A stretch of DNA of 64,000 nt from Bombus terrestris (taxonomy: Eukaryota; Arthropoda; Insecta; Hymenoptera; Apidae): assembly GCF_910591885.1 (NCBI RefSeq), contig NC_063280.1, positions 2,170,001 to 2,234,000 on the forward strand, given 5' to 3'. This document shows, piece by piece, positions 26,201-38,336 of this stretch. The first letter of the stretch is position 1. Each line of letters starts with the position of its first letter. Under the pieces are notes generated by a model. It was not told the DNA's origin and ran no database searches. It worked only from the letters and a program-made list of their open reading frames with translations. The translations under genes were made by a program, and so were the position numbers.

Positions 26201-29200
26201 ATCATTCATAGTCAGTTTCGTAGGTTCTGCCTTTTAATGTTCTTACGATGTATACTTTCACACGGATCTATTTATAAAGTTATTGTTCCGAATCTTCTGC
26301 AACTATATGCGCTCATGTACGAACGTAATGAAGCAGGTAGGATAACATGTATTTCTCATCAATGAAACATGAAGACACCTAATTCGTCTGAACTTTGAAC
26401 TTTGCAATACAATAAGTCTCGTAATTCCTATCCTCCGCGTCACTTACATTTATGATCCTCCTTTTTAAACGATTCGTCCATCAATATTTATAATTATTCA
26501 CCAAGACCAAACTTCCACAAGTTGCTTCCCATTTTCGCCACGATGAAACTATTCTTATTTCAATCGGGAAGATTATTGCCGTTTAACACTTTCAACAACT
26601 CATTAACTGATTCCATAAAAGACGAACGCTATCGATAAAATAGCGCCAAATATGACGTTCTGTAGAAAAGACAAGATACCAGAGAAACAGTACGGACCGA
26701 ATCAAGGCAGTGCTCTTTGAACGCTGCGACACGACGCTAAATTAGTCATGGCGACGCGACAGTTCGATCAAACGTCGTAACCTTTCCCCACGTTGAAATC
26801 AATGGAGAGTTATTCCTTTGCCAGTTATATGAGACTTGGCGTTTGCTTCTATTACGGTCGAACCTTTCGCTTTTGGCACGAATGAACTCGGGTACAAGGC
26901 GATCTTCTGACTTCAGGTAGCGTAATGTAGAGTCTATATATTGTAGAGTCTGTAGAGAAATCGGTAAGAGAGACGTGCAGCAGAACATGATGCTTCGTAC
27001 ATTCGATCGTAACCTGACAACCATATTCGTAACCATTGACCAATGATAAAACCAAATCTGTGTAAAATAAGTGTGCTTTCCCATAAGAAGACAGACACGA
27101 TCGTGGATATGGTAACCCTGTCATTGACATTTATAAAAATAGAATGAAGATTCGAAAGATTAGATAAGTTTTCAACGATCGTGGAAGCACTGCAATTAAC
27201 TTGTAAAGATTTTTGATCGGAATGATAACTGTATAATTGTAGACCGGAGACTTTTACATACATCCCACCAGTCCAGTTCTCGATCATAATTCAAATCCGA
27301 CACTATAGTATCTAACCTGCAATGCAAATTGCATTCATTTTCTTTCAGCGTTCTATTTTGACGTCATTAATGTTCTTGATCTACCTGTTTTGCATATCAG
27401 CTGGAACAGGAAGAATAATCAAAGTTGTTTTCTCACGGTGTTGTTATATATAAGGATAGTCACCTGCACTTCTTCAACCTGTCTCACTATTCCAAAAAAA
27501 CTTCTATTTCCTCTTTCTACCTCAGGTCAATCTCAGCTTATCACTTTCTTATGTTAATCAAAATAATCGATAGTAGTTTAAAACTAAAAAAGTAGTGAAA
27601 CTTCGATCTTGCTTCGCGCGATCAGTTTTCTTTCTTCTCGCGTGCCTTTTTCGTACGGATTGAATGAAAACTTTCTTTTTATTAAACTTCGACTCGACGA
27701 ATCGGACAATTTTAATCGACGGTCCAATTGAAGCGAAGAACGTCTGATGTTTTTCGTGAAAACACTTTCACGGATGTATGTCGAAACGGTAGAGGCCAAA
27801 AAACAGCTTTGAAGGAAAGGTACGCGGCTCCGTGACGAATGGGGAATGATTGATGATTGGCGAATTCCTAAATGCAGACTTTGACGCTCTAGTTAAAGTC
27901 GTCGCTAACAGCCCTTATGTTCCGTGGCAAAATACTCGTTAGGCCGGATATGTGGACATATCCAGCGTACCTTTATTACCTGTATTTATTGCATCGATCC
28001 AGACGGGAAGTACTTTTCTTTCTCAGGTCTTTCCTACCTTTTACACCTCACTGAAACGGAATTCGATACCGGTTAGGAATGGGACAACTAGACGAGCAAC
28101 ACGTAGCATGTGCACAATTAACGTAACCGTTTCGCGGTTTTTATATCTTTGATCGTGTTAAGGGGAACCGATAATCGACGCGATTACTGGATTGATCTGG
28201 GACCTTGATCTGAATCTCGTGCGTTTTGTGGAAACCGGTAATTACTGGCTTGAAATATAGATGTGTGTTATAATAGGTGTGAAAATATTCATGATGTTAT
28301 ATGGGATCCTATTATAGAGGATGATTGTACGGTAGAATTACATTTATTTCAACGTCATGAAGGGCAGACGGTTCATTTAATTGGAGTTTATGTAATACGA
28401 GATTAACTATTCTTACCGTTATCTGCGTGATTTATTGTTCAAATAATTAACCAAGACATTTATATTGTTATCCTTATGTTGAATAATGATTGCGTAAATT
28501 TGTATTTTTTCACTGAATGCTTTCCTTCTTTCTTCTTGATTGCGTAAATTGAAACAATAAATGTAGTATGATAAACGGGATTATAGTCGAAGCTTGATTC
28601 TTTATTTCTAAAAGTATCTGATTATTCTACATTCAATTACGAATTAATCTATTGGATTTCATTTTATTACTTGTGATTTTTCGTGTCAAGTAAGAGGAGA
28701 TCAGTAAATTTATTCAACAAAATCAGTTAATCGGACATTAACTAAAATTTCGCTTCGATAAATGGACTTCTATCCTAATTAGTTACATGCCCAAATATTT
28801 GTCAATTTGCTACGAAAATTTTAAGAATTTGGCAAATTGGGAAAAATTCTCTAGTGTCCTTTCATAAATTGATCTGAACCCGAAAAAGCTTTGAAATTCC
28901 TGACACATTTATAAGAAATATCATTTTGCTATGTGTACTATTCACTTTTCTTAGGGATTGCTTTTCCTGAAATTAAACCATAGTTAAGACAGGGTAATGA
29001 CGCGTTCCTATCATTTTTCACTCTTATTTCAATCACTGGCAAATAATGCCCTGAAATGGGTGGTATGCAAACATTCCATCATGAACTGCTAAAAAGAAAA
29101 ATGTCAGAAGTAAAACCACCTTTTATCGGAAATTGTTTGTCATACGATGGAAACTCGGTACAGATAGAGGCAAAAGAGCGTGGGATCACCGTAATCGAAG

Positions 29201-29762
29201 ATTTCACCGATGGTTTCTAACGACAAGAAAGTGCCTGACAAATAATTTTTACGCACTGTTAATCATTGGATATTTGTCAATCGTTCCCGCTGTGTATCAA
29301 GCAAAATACCACAAATTTATTCCCACTAGTCTAGTTTAGAGACAAGAATTTCTCGTGAATTGGAAATCAATTTTTACATCGTATGACAGCTTTATTTACG
29401 AGATACGTTACATCTAAAGCAATTAACTTACGACAATTAAGGAAATACCAGTGAAATTACTGAAAAATGTTGAAAAAGTTGGTAGGATTACCAAGAAAAG
29501 TCGCAATTAACTGTAATCGAAAGTTCTCGTTGAGAGCAAAAGATCGATGGTTGTTTGCGCGAACGATTGGTATTCATTAGTGCAACCAATTAAGCTTACG
29601 AATTGTAAATTACTATTAATTACAATTTCTGGATATCGATTTAGGACAACGTATAGGTACCGCATTTCTCTATAATATGTCCTATGGACGCATAATATTT
29701 ATAAAATATGAATTATTCCTGGTGATTAGAATTATTATTAAATACATAGACGGTTGTATATA

Positions 29763-30795
29763 CGTCGGACATGAAAGGATACCGGGGCCTTCCCTTTGGA
29801 ATTCTTCGAAAAACCCCCAATATTTTAGTCTCTATAATTTAACTCGATTATAATTGTCCGAGATTTGTGATAGTGAGCTTGGGCTCGAGGCGACAAGTCG
29901 CTGAACGTAGCCGCGGTCACGGGATGAATGTTTTTACCTAACATAGGGATGGAGTAATTCTATAGCTCTCCTTAAAAGAAATAGTTGTAGCGGCACGCGA
30001 CAGTAAACATTCCAACGGTTTCTGTCCCGTGGCTCGCCACACACAGACCCTATTCTTTGGGCAAGATGATTATCAAATGTCTATGCATCTTCACAGTACA
30101 TGTTCAGCTAGCGCGAGGAGCCGCTATAAATCTTAGGATTTAGTTAACTAAAGTCCTTCAACGGACAAACAGTCTTTATCCTAACAGTCCCTAAATCTAC
30201 CACCTACTACGGGAAGATACGGGAAATCTGTTTTTCTCACGAACGACGCTTCCCGCTAGCAATTTTCTTTCAAGAGTGGTTAGCATCCTTCTTCAACCAC
30301 CAACATAGAAATTAACCAATTAACAGAAACGTCCATTTCCCTTACATTCCGAACGAAGGCTTTCCTCGACGAATCCGATGATCTCGTGTCCTTAGACATA
30401 CCCCATCATAGTTCTCCTCTGCAGCATCATCGTGACGAAAAGTCATTCTCGTGAGGGCGCATTAGCGAGATACGTAGCGTCTTTACGCTCGGTGGATATT
30501 CTACGTTTTAACAAAGAGTTAGTTCAGTAATACTTGTACCATAGACAAGCAAGTGTACAACTTGGACTTTGGAAGAAAGCGCATTTGGTTATCCCGTTGA
30601 CCGCGGATTCGTTATTGAAACTAAGATCATTGTCATTAGTATCTCGAGTATCTAATTACCACGGTTGCTTGTCAAATTCTGTAATAATCACATTTGTGCT
30701 AGTAAATAGATATTTACTATTGCATAACAACAATGCCTAATCCAAATGAAGATTCGCTTCACGCCCCTAACCTTAATCATAATGTGAACCCGACA
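29763..30795 (+). mobile_element. Putative inserted element of about 1 kb (solo LTR or nonautonomous DNA element)
   Basis: The segment begins CGTCGGACATG and ends GAACCCGACA, so the ends form a short inverted pair (GTCGG...CCGAC). TATATA precedes the left end and a TA run follows the right end, compatible with a target duplication. If the first base is a mutated T, the ends would be TG...CA, as in long terminal repeats. A TATA box (CTATAAAT, 30124-30131) lies in the middle, as in an LTR promoter. The block is less AT-rich than its flanks and has no long reading frame. An alternative is a DNA element whose inverted ends include the TA run (TGTATATA at 29756 against TATATACA ending at 30812). 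I judge it repetitive from structure only; the copy number in the genome is unknown to me. Confidence 0.4.
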
Positions 30796-30811
30796 TATAT
30801 ATATATATATA
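30795..30811. repeat. (AT)n microsatellite
   Basis: About eight uninterrupted AT units directly abut the right end of the putative 1-kb insertion. Confidence 0.9.
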
Positions 30812-30812
30812 C

Positions 30813-32400
30813 ACCAATTGTTTAATTTGGATAATTTACTTAATTTATAATTACATCATATTTACAAAAAAATTCGTATTTCCCTGGCCAGGTAATTCAT
30901 TCGATTTAAATGCCATCGAAGTAGAGAATTAATGAACTTTGCTTAGAAATCGCACGAGTCTCAGTTTTATTTCAAAAAATATTGACAGCTTTGTGTGATG
31001 TTCATATCGAATCACTGACCAGAGATTATAGACGTGGTATATGGAAGTCATCGATAGTCTTAACCACGGTATATTTTGCAGATGGGGTGAAATCAACCAC
31101 TCGCGCGGAACATCGATCTCCGTGACGCTTCGTTGTATAAGAAATTTGAAATCAACATAAAAGAGTGGTCGTTGGTGGAACTTTCTCCCAAAAACAGTTA
31201 CTCATATTCCCGGGGCGATCCCTTTCTTCTCTCAATGAAATCAATTCCTCGTCGATGAAATCTTTTCGTTTCTTCGTTCGCTTTCACGATCGCGAAATCT
31301 AAAAACGAACTGGTACGAATGATGTTCCATCATGATGTGTAATTAATAGAACGAATCGAAGAGAGGCGCGAGCCTCCGTGATTTTGATCGAGGATTTTAT
31401 GGCTTCGTGAATGTTGTATGAGTGGCTCGTTGGATTTGCCTCCGGTGATTTTGCGGTAAACTATGAAAGACTACGTGTAAGCGCGATTCAAGTTGAGCAA
31501 TAGTCAGGAAGAGACTCGCCCCGAGGGCTAATAAGTTTACTGTTATTGCTCGAAATGAACGGGACCGCGAATAATCAAGTGAGAGTTGGCGTGAAAAAAA
31601 AAAACAAGACAAAAAGGAAAATGTTTCACGATGGCTTGCATAAAAATTCTTCTAGTTCGAAGTCCATTGAATCGAATTGGGTTTGTTTCGATCGATTATA
31701 ATTTCAGTGTAATTGTTTCGATCGGTTGAGAGTAATTCCTCGCGTCGCGTGGCTACATTGAGAAATGAATGGATCCCTAAGGGAATCGTTAAAACAAAGT
31801 ACGGCGTTCGTGAGGCGAATTGCTCCGCGATAAATGACCCATTGTACCGTTGCGTTAGTAACGGCCGTTCCTCAAACATGACAGGTTCCTTACATTTTCA
31901 ACGTTAACAATGTTAGCTAACAGATGGCTCGCTACTTACGGTGCTGCCAGAAAGAAATAGGGTTTGAACCATCCTGATTTGATCGATTTGTTTACTGGCT
32001 CTTTCAAATTTCATAATTTTTAGGACTACACCTCGTCGACTGGTTTTCCTTTTACGTCAAATATTAACTTGCGTACGCAATCGAGGACCTCTATTGCCAT
32101 AGAGAGGCCTAAATCGTGGGCGTCAGTGATTGTGTAAGTCTGATTTTTATAGACGAAAGGAATCATCAAGTTTCATAGGTCGATTAATGGGATCAGCCAT
32201 TTAGCAAACGAGAGGACCAAAGGGTCGAGTACCGCATGAACTCAGCGAGCAAATTCGGGCTTTCTACTGATCCATAATTATGGACCACTCGTCTCTAAGG
32301 ATAAGAAAAGTCTACATTTTTATTTCATTACTACATCTAGAGAATTTTAGACACTTCAAAGTTTGAGTAATTTGAACTATAAAAAACCTCAACAAATAAA
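30813..32400. other. Noncoding, no feature recognised
   Basis: Unique sequence between the putative 1-kb insertion and the first fold-back element, with moderate CpG content at 31080-31900. No domain-bearing frame or element ends were seen. Confidence 0.5.
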
Positions 32401-32960
32401 TACAGGGTCCAACCGAATAACATATAAAAACGGGCATGACGTGATTCCTTGTGAAAGAATAAGGATGAAATACAGAATACAATTTTTTCATTCCCGGGTA
32501 AATTTTCGAGAAAATCGAGTTAGCATTTGTTAAGGTATAGCTGAACATGGCCAATTCTAGACTGGACAGGACTGAATAATTGACAGAAAATCATCCTACG
32601 TGCGAAAGAAATGCAGAATAAAATTTTTCCCTTTAAGGCTTCGTTTTCAGGAAAATAGAATGAACATGTTTATCTAAGAATCGGTCTGACACTTGTGTTT
32701 TTTCGTCGGAAACAAACCACCTTGTGAAAAAACTTGATTCTACGATTTTGACTTATTTTCGTCCGCAGAGAAACTACCCGTCAGTTATTTAGTTCTGTTC
32801 AGTCCGGAATTGGCCATGTACTTGATAAATACTTGATTCCCTCGATTTCCTTGAAAACTAAGCGGGGAATGAAAAAATTATACTACATATACTTTCCTTA
32901 TTTTCCCACAAGGAATCACATCGTACCCGCTTTTACATGTTATTCGGCGAGACACCGTAT
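32401..32960. mobile_element. Fold-back element, arms about 180 bp, total about 560 bp
   Basis: The left arm (32401-32583) and right arm (32781-32960) are reverse complements over nearly their whole length with moderate divergence. For example, CCGAATAACATATAAAAACG on the left pairs with CCGAATAACATGTAAAAGCG (complement of the right), and ACATGGCCAATTC occurs in both. The spacer (32584-32780) holds a further imperfect direct copy of the left-arm segment (32604-32680 resembles 32452-32530), so the element probably grew by duplication of one unit. The outer edge reads ACAGGGTCC / GACACCGTAT. No coding capacity is seen. It is a nonautonomous inverted-repeat element of an unidentified superfamily; a target duplication is not clear. 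Confidence 0.75.
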
Positions 32961-33104
32961 ATATAAGACTGTAACATATATTCGTCGACAGATTTATGTG
33001 TCTAGTTCGAAACTAGACTCCAACTGAACAATATGTCCTATCATTGGAACCTATACTATCGAGGCACATTATAAGTATAGAACGAGATCTATTCTATTGA
33101 AATA

Positions 33105-33156
33105 TACGTAGTAGTGAAACGTACGTTCGTAGTAGTGAAGTACGTACAAGTGAAAT
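33105..33156 (+). repeat. Short tandem repeat of a GTAGTAGTGAA unit
   Basis: TACGTAGTAGTGAAACGTAC is followed by TTCGTAGTAGTGAAGTACGT and a third, decayed unit (ACAAGTGAAATG). Confidence 0.7.
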
Positions 33157-34292
33157 GAAAATATGGTAACTTGAAAATTGCACTTAATCTATTTCTTTCT
33201 AAATTTGAATGTACTATAGTCTCCACTATCGTATTATCACTATTAAAGCTGACAGCCTTGAAGGGGAAAATATATAAAATTAGCCGTGTTAACGACAAAG
33301 ATACAGTCTTTTGCACTTAAGAGTTATACTAACCGAGTTGAAAAACGTCTATACTATATTAATTCGATCGAACTCGTCATTCGAAACATTACTAAGTATT
33401 CCATAGCTGTGTAATGACCTGACAAGTGATGAGAAAAACAAACGATCGTCGATCGTCAATTATCCTATCAATCGGATCAAACGTTCACAACGGGTAAAGA
33501 ACTGTAAAATCAATCTCTCGTTTGTAACTCGCCGCGCACGAGATAAAACAGGTGCAATTTCGAATCCATTAGAATCAATTTTCTTAACGGAGGATCGCAT
33601 GGAACGCACGCGTGACGTACCCGCGGCGCTCGATGTTGCTGGTTTCACCGGTGATTGCGATCCGAGACATACACGCCAGTGCAACAAATTGTTCGCCACG
33701 AACACGAACAATTCAACCTACATAACAAGAATCCATCGAACAGCAGGGAACGATCGGAAACACGCCAAAAGTCGATCGACCAACTGCTGTCTCTACCACA
33801 TCCGTTTCTTTTCGTACTTTCTTTGTTGTCTATCCGCCCGTTTCTCGTTTCCGACAAAGAAACGCGCGCTTTCTTCCAGTTTCTTTGATCGTTTTGATTG
33901 CATTAAACTTTTTGCGAAAAATACACATACACACATATTAATGTTATAATTATATTATAATATTATATTATGCTTGTATATATCGAGTGTCATAATTAAA
34001 TTATACATTTTTATGAAAATATCCATCAAGTATTATAGAAAACGGATATTTCATATATTTCTTCATATTATATGTATTCTGTGCAATTTTATATTTTTAA
34101 ACTTCCTAGAAACGTATAAAGATCCGTATAATAAACGTATAATAAATGTCTATTTATTCTATGTGGCTTTTGAAGATAATTTAATTTTTGCATATACTAA
34201 TAAAAATAAATTGAAATTTTTAATGATGAGGAGATTTCAATTTGGATATATTCATAACATCTGATGACATCCTGTTAACAATATGTCGGACA

Positions 34293-34341
34293 GTATAGAG
34301 TTATATTAGTATAGAGTTATATAGTTATAAAGTTATATAGC
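34293..34341 (+). repeat. Short tandem repeat of a TATAGAGTTATAT unit
   Basis: The words TATAGAGTTATAT, TATAGAGTTATAT, AGTTATAAAGTTATAT follow each other in an AT-rich stretch. Confidence 0.8.
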
Positions 34342-34960
34342 TAGTATTGTTACAAGTATATCACATACACGCAGATTGTACATCAGATTTTTTGTGTCAG
34401 GAGGCATTTTGTTTATGTTCCTTTTTATTTCCATGTTCTTCAATTTTATATTTGCATATTTGCCTAACTAACCGTTTCTCAGACGTTTCAAACTTTCGAG
34501 AATTTTATATGGAATGGAAGATTGTAAGACGTGATTTGATGGATTTGGACAGCATCTCTCTTTCCGAAGACTGAGTGATTCAATATTAGCTGATTAATCA
34601 GAATTTATATTGATTAGTAAAATACGACTATCTTAACATTTACAGAAAATTGAAACAAACAGTAATGTACAGAGTGTAGATATGGCATATGTAAATGTTT
34701 TCGAAGAACGTAAAGTAAAAATGGCTAACACCTAATAAGGTATACAACTTTCTAGTTAGAATCTTCTTTCATTTACGTTCATAAAGACATGAATTTACAT
34801 AAAAGTCCGGAATTTACTGATCATTGACCTAATTTAATCTAAATAGTTAGGCTGCAAAAATTTATGCAAAGAAATGATAGCAAAGCGACGATTTCTTTCA
34901 CTTAATGAATTCTATAACTAATATATAAAATATAAAAATTTATACACTTTTGTACATTCC

Positions 34961-35026
34961 GTCCATTCTGGTTATTTTTGCGTCTTCAAATTTCTCATAA
35001 ATGCATAGAAATCTACAATCTATTTA
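34961..35026 (+). repeat. Dispersed repeat copy B
   Basis: Contains ATTCTGGTTATTTTTGCGTC, TTCAAATTTCTCATAAATGC and ATAGAAATCTACAATCTATT, closely matching copy A around the CATAAATGCATA core. Confidence 0.6.
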
Positions 35027-36788
35027 CAATAAAAAGAATCGAAGAATTAATCTACCAAATCGTATAAAGATACTAAAGACTCAAACGATCCTGTATTCCC
35101 CTAACATCCATTTTTCCAAATTTTTAATCTCGTTCAAGCCTTCCAAACAGATATCCATACAACCATTCTATTCAATTTTCTAAATTAAACGTCTTATTTA
35201 AACATAGTTCATTCATTAGACCGGTTCTCAAGGAACGAGGATTGATCAGATTCTCCTAAGACACGTCAAGACCACCGACGTGTTTCATTCACGGAACACG
35301 CCGTGCGTTTTCCCGTTTGAACCGTTAAGGACGCGAGACTGGCTGGATGGAAGTGGAGAGTGGAATAAGAGGGAGAGGTAAAGAGGAAGTAAAGGATAGA
35401 AACAGAAGCGCTGGTTCCTCGTGGGCCTGAGTAAGAGACAATGACGAGCAAAGTTCGAGTACCTGACAGGGCAATTTTTACGCCCGTTTCGAGAATTTCA
35501 GCGGAAAATGATTACGGCCACGATATCGTGTACGCGTGTACAAAGAATCAGTGAACGTCGCTATATATAAGTGAACAACATGTTCAACCAGTTCGCGATA
35601 AACTGTTATATGCACTGGCGCTGTGCCATCTGCTTCCTAATAAAACTGATTTCTAATAGCAATGCTAACGGCTAAATGGGTTACGATAGAGAAAAAGAAA
35701 ATGGGAGAAAAAGTTTGTAAGACCATTAGATCTGCTGGAAGAAACACGATAACGTTAATTTGTTAATGAACACCGAGTTCCTTGCGTTTCGTCGATTATC
35801 ATTCGTATCACGTAAATACCTACACAGATTTTTAGCGTTAATTGATCGATAATTTTGGATAAATGAAAAGATGTTAGATTCTTACACTCGCTAGATTGCT
35901 AGAGAACAACGTGACTTCATGTTCACAGGTGGGATAAGGAACGGTCAATCGTACGTGTGGTAATGTTCGTAATAGTTCTATAATTTCTGAATTTGGTGCG
36001 GTCGCATACTTCAGGAGAAAATCTGGTTAATGAATTCAGGCTGGAAAGTTTAATTCACCCGAAACAATTGGTTGTTGTATGCAAATGTCGAACACGCTCC
36101 ACTCATGAAACAAATCTCGCAGAGATTCGTAAAATCGAGTTACGTCGAACTCTATCTTCCTGCAACCTACATGCGTTGCGCAACGACATTTAAATTTCAA
36201 CGATGCACGTGTGTATTTGATTACAGAAACGTCTTATTGAAACATCAATTCAATTGTTCAGGCGTCGATAAATTACGATTAAAATCAAAGATATTCTAGC
36301 GTTAAAAATCACCATTTAAGAAAAACGCTTACACAGTAAAACATTAACTATCGCGTGGTTAATAATTCTCAACGGCCTGTCATTCTATCAGAGCACGAGA
36401 TATGATCGATGCATCCTCGAGTTCTATGAATTTTTCATAAAGCGAGGTACAAATTAGCCTCTGATTAATTATATTTCACTATTTATACTTCACGATTTCA
36501 TAATCACGTAGTTATATTTTGTTTAAAACCAACAAAAGCAGTTATCAACTTTGACTTCCAATTAGATGACGCTAATGGAGATCAGTGGAGCTGGATGTCG
36601 TTCGGAGGATCGCATGACCGTCAGAAATTGGAGAAATAATTGCTACATATATTGCGATTAGTCGCGCTTGGTATAATTATAGCAATTACTTCCATATAGG
36701 TGGCGATCGTGTAACGTTTGCTGTGTTTTGCAAGTCGCTTAGTCTCGAGCCTCCGTTCCCCTCATTAAAAGTTCGTCAGCTGACTGGA

Positions 36789-36804
36789 GCGCGCGCGCAC
36801 GCAC
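36789..36804. repeat. (GC)n/(CA) microsatellite
   Basis: GCGCGCGCGCACGCAC, an unusual run of CpG dinucleotides for such an AT-rich window. Confidence 0.85.
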
Positions 36805-37834
36805 GAACTCAACTCGGTCGAATACTCTAGATCGAATTTATGCTCGTAATGGAAAGTTTACACAGTCGACGAATGACGAATGACGATAGAGACTACGGAA
36901 AATGTTGATGAATGCCAAAGATACAAAACAAGTCCCGCGAAGAAAAAGAAACAAGAATTACCGTAATAGTATTTATCCAGTATCTATCGGATACAAAGTG
37001 GGCTTAATAACTTAATTCCTTGAGCGACCCCTTTGCGAGACACTATGTGGTAGTTGCAATTTGCTTGCGATGTAACGGTGCAATTTCACATAACACGCGC
37101 ACTATTTCTCTCTCTCTTTCTCCTGGTTTTTTTCTGCTTTATAATCGATGGATTACTGGTAATCGGTTTCTTTCTCGCGCTTTTTGCTCGTCGTTTTTCT
37201 CATGAACTATCACTCCCGCTATCGAGACATCGAAAATTTGATATGCTAATGTAAAACATTAGAACATGTGGCGTCATTAGTGGCAGACGCGTATATCACT
37301 CACTATTTTCGGAAATGTTAGAAAATGGGAAATTTAATTAAATCTAATGGGCCGTGTAATGGAATTCAAATTAGTCTTTTACTCTATTCAATTTTCAACT
37401 GATGAAGAAACATGTTGTACAGAACCAAATCAATCTATTAACAATCATACCTCTGATTCAATTATACACGAATCGAACAACAACGTTCCGTTGATTCGAG
37501 AAAAAAGCACCAGTTACTAACATGGTTTGCTAAGTCGATTGAGAATCACGACAGATAAGAATCTCGTCTGACATTTACTGTGACATTTATGAGAGTATTA
37601 GTTGGATAAAAATTGAAAAGAGCTGTAAGGCACGTGAGAAAACATGATAGTCCCGACGCATCTCGTTGTTGTATACTATAGCGATGTCACGTTCCCTCAA
37701 CGAAGTATAATCTCATAACACATCACAGTATTCTGCACTGTTCTCCTATGTACGTTTTGTCGCACAGTTTGAGTACACTTCACTCGCGACTGCCTGTCAG
37801 ATCGACGCGCGAAAATTCACGTACTGGCGGGACT

Positions 37835-38228
37835 CGATTGAATGAAACGCAGGGAACGCGCAGAGGAAAACGGTCCCAGCGTGTAGCGGGAGAAGCAAAA
37901 AAAGCAGGAAGAAGGCCGAAGATAGAACGGGGGGGATATTAGCCGAGGAATCGCTAAAGAAGAAGAAAACGGAGTGAGGAGAGAAACAAGGGAAGGTCAA
38001 AGACCTTGAATCGAGAAGGACGAGGATACCGGGGCAGACAACCGAGGAAGGAAATGTAAACGTGTACTGGTAGAGGAAAGATGAAGGGAGAAGGAAAAGA
38101 AGAAGAAAGACGAAAAAGGAAGAAGAAGAAGGAAGAAGCAACGGTGCAGGTAGATAATGATAGAGAGGCAAGCTCTGAGAAGACGCAGAAAGAACGAAGA
38201 GGAGAGTAGAAGAGCAAGAAAATGACTC
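37835..38228. repeat. Purine-rich (plus) / pyrimidine-rich (minus) tract at the start of the intron
   Basis: For nearly 400 bases the plus strand is dominated by A and G, with many GAAGAA, GGAAGAAG and AGAGGAG words. The intron transcript, read from the minus strand, is therefore pyrimidine-rich right after the donor. The strand bias explains the long minus frames rich in Ser, Phe and Leu across 37797-38290. Such tracts can bind pyrimidine-tract proteins in RNA or form triplex DNA, but nothing here shows that they do. Confidence 0.6.
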
Positions 38229-38230
38229 AC

Positions 38231-38336
38231 CGTTCTTCCTACCGGAGGTTTGCGTGACACGTATGGCGAACGAGATCCGCGTGTACGCAAAAATCGTCAC
38301 GAAGACGAATATCGCGTAGCCACTGGAGAATCTCAT
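38231..38336 (-). CDS. First coding exon of a secreted or membrane protein (signal peptide; family not identified)
   Basis: Read on the minus strand, the exon starts at ATG 38336 (upstream bases CCAACC, with A at -3, a good insect start context) and ends at 38231, directly before the donor GTGAGT (38230-38225). It gives 35 codons plus one base, so the intron is phase 1. The peptide begins MRFSSGYAIFVFVTIFAYTR and continues ISFAIRVTQTSGRKN. Residues 8-24 form a hydrophobic core ending in SFA before IRV, a typical signal-peptide cleavage site, so the mature protein would enter the secretory pathway. A phase-1 junction just after the signal peptide is common in genes for extracellular domains such as immunoglobulin-type adhesion proteins; that link is inference. 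The rest of the protein must lie beyond a very long intron, since no second exon is evident down to position 1. I do not recognise the family. The same frame stays open past the donor to 37797, but that part is low-complexity S/F/L from a pyrimidine tract. Confidence 0.72.

Larger units (their letters stand above)
22611..29762. other. Noncoding, gene-free; probably intronic, with a CpG-rich block at about 22950-23460
   Basis: The CpG-rich block (GGTCGAGGAAGCGC, CGACGACGTAGG-like words) ends in a pyrimidine run and CCCCGTAG near 23440, resembling a plus-strand acceptor, but no open frame of note follows. The three overlapping minus frames at 26746-27287 have no domain. Other sequence is AT-rich and unremarkable, apart from the 120-bp direct repeat at 26021 and repeat copy F at 25350. 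Confidence 0.45.
32961..37834. other. Noncoding, gene-free; probably intronic
   Basis: Includes a GC-richer patch at 33460-33890 with overlapping short frames on both strands and an AT-rich stretch at 33910-34350 whose 96-codon frame is compositional. Also present are repeat copy B, a (GC)n run and a pyrimidine tract (TCTCTCTCTCTTTCTCC) at about 37108. Nothing coding is recognised. Confidence 0.5.

Noticed and set aside
26746..27287. Three overlapping minus frames (112, 92 and 117 codons)
   Set aside because: They conflict in frame over the same DNA, with no domain and no splice pairs.
33460..33949. Overlapping frames on both strands in a GC-richer patch
   Set aside because: Absence of stops is explained by base composition. 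Residues show no family resemblance.
33974..34264. 96-codon frame rich in Ile, Phe, Tyr and Lys, considered as mitochondrial DNA in the nucleus
   Set aside because: The composition is that of AT-rich DNA. I recognised no mitochondrial protein or rRNA sequence.
37797..38336. A 179-codon minus-strand frame as a complete protein
   Set aside because: Only the first 35 codons look coding. A GTGAGT donor follows, and the remainder is low-complexity S/F/L from a strand-biased tract. It is kept as an intron-retention possibility only.
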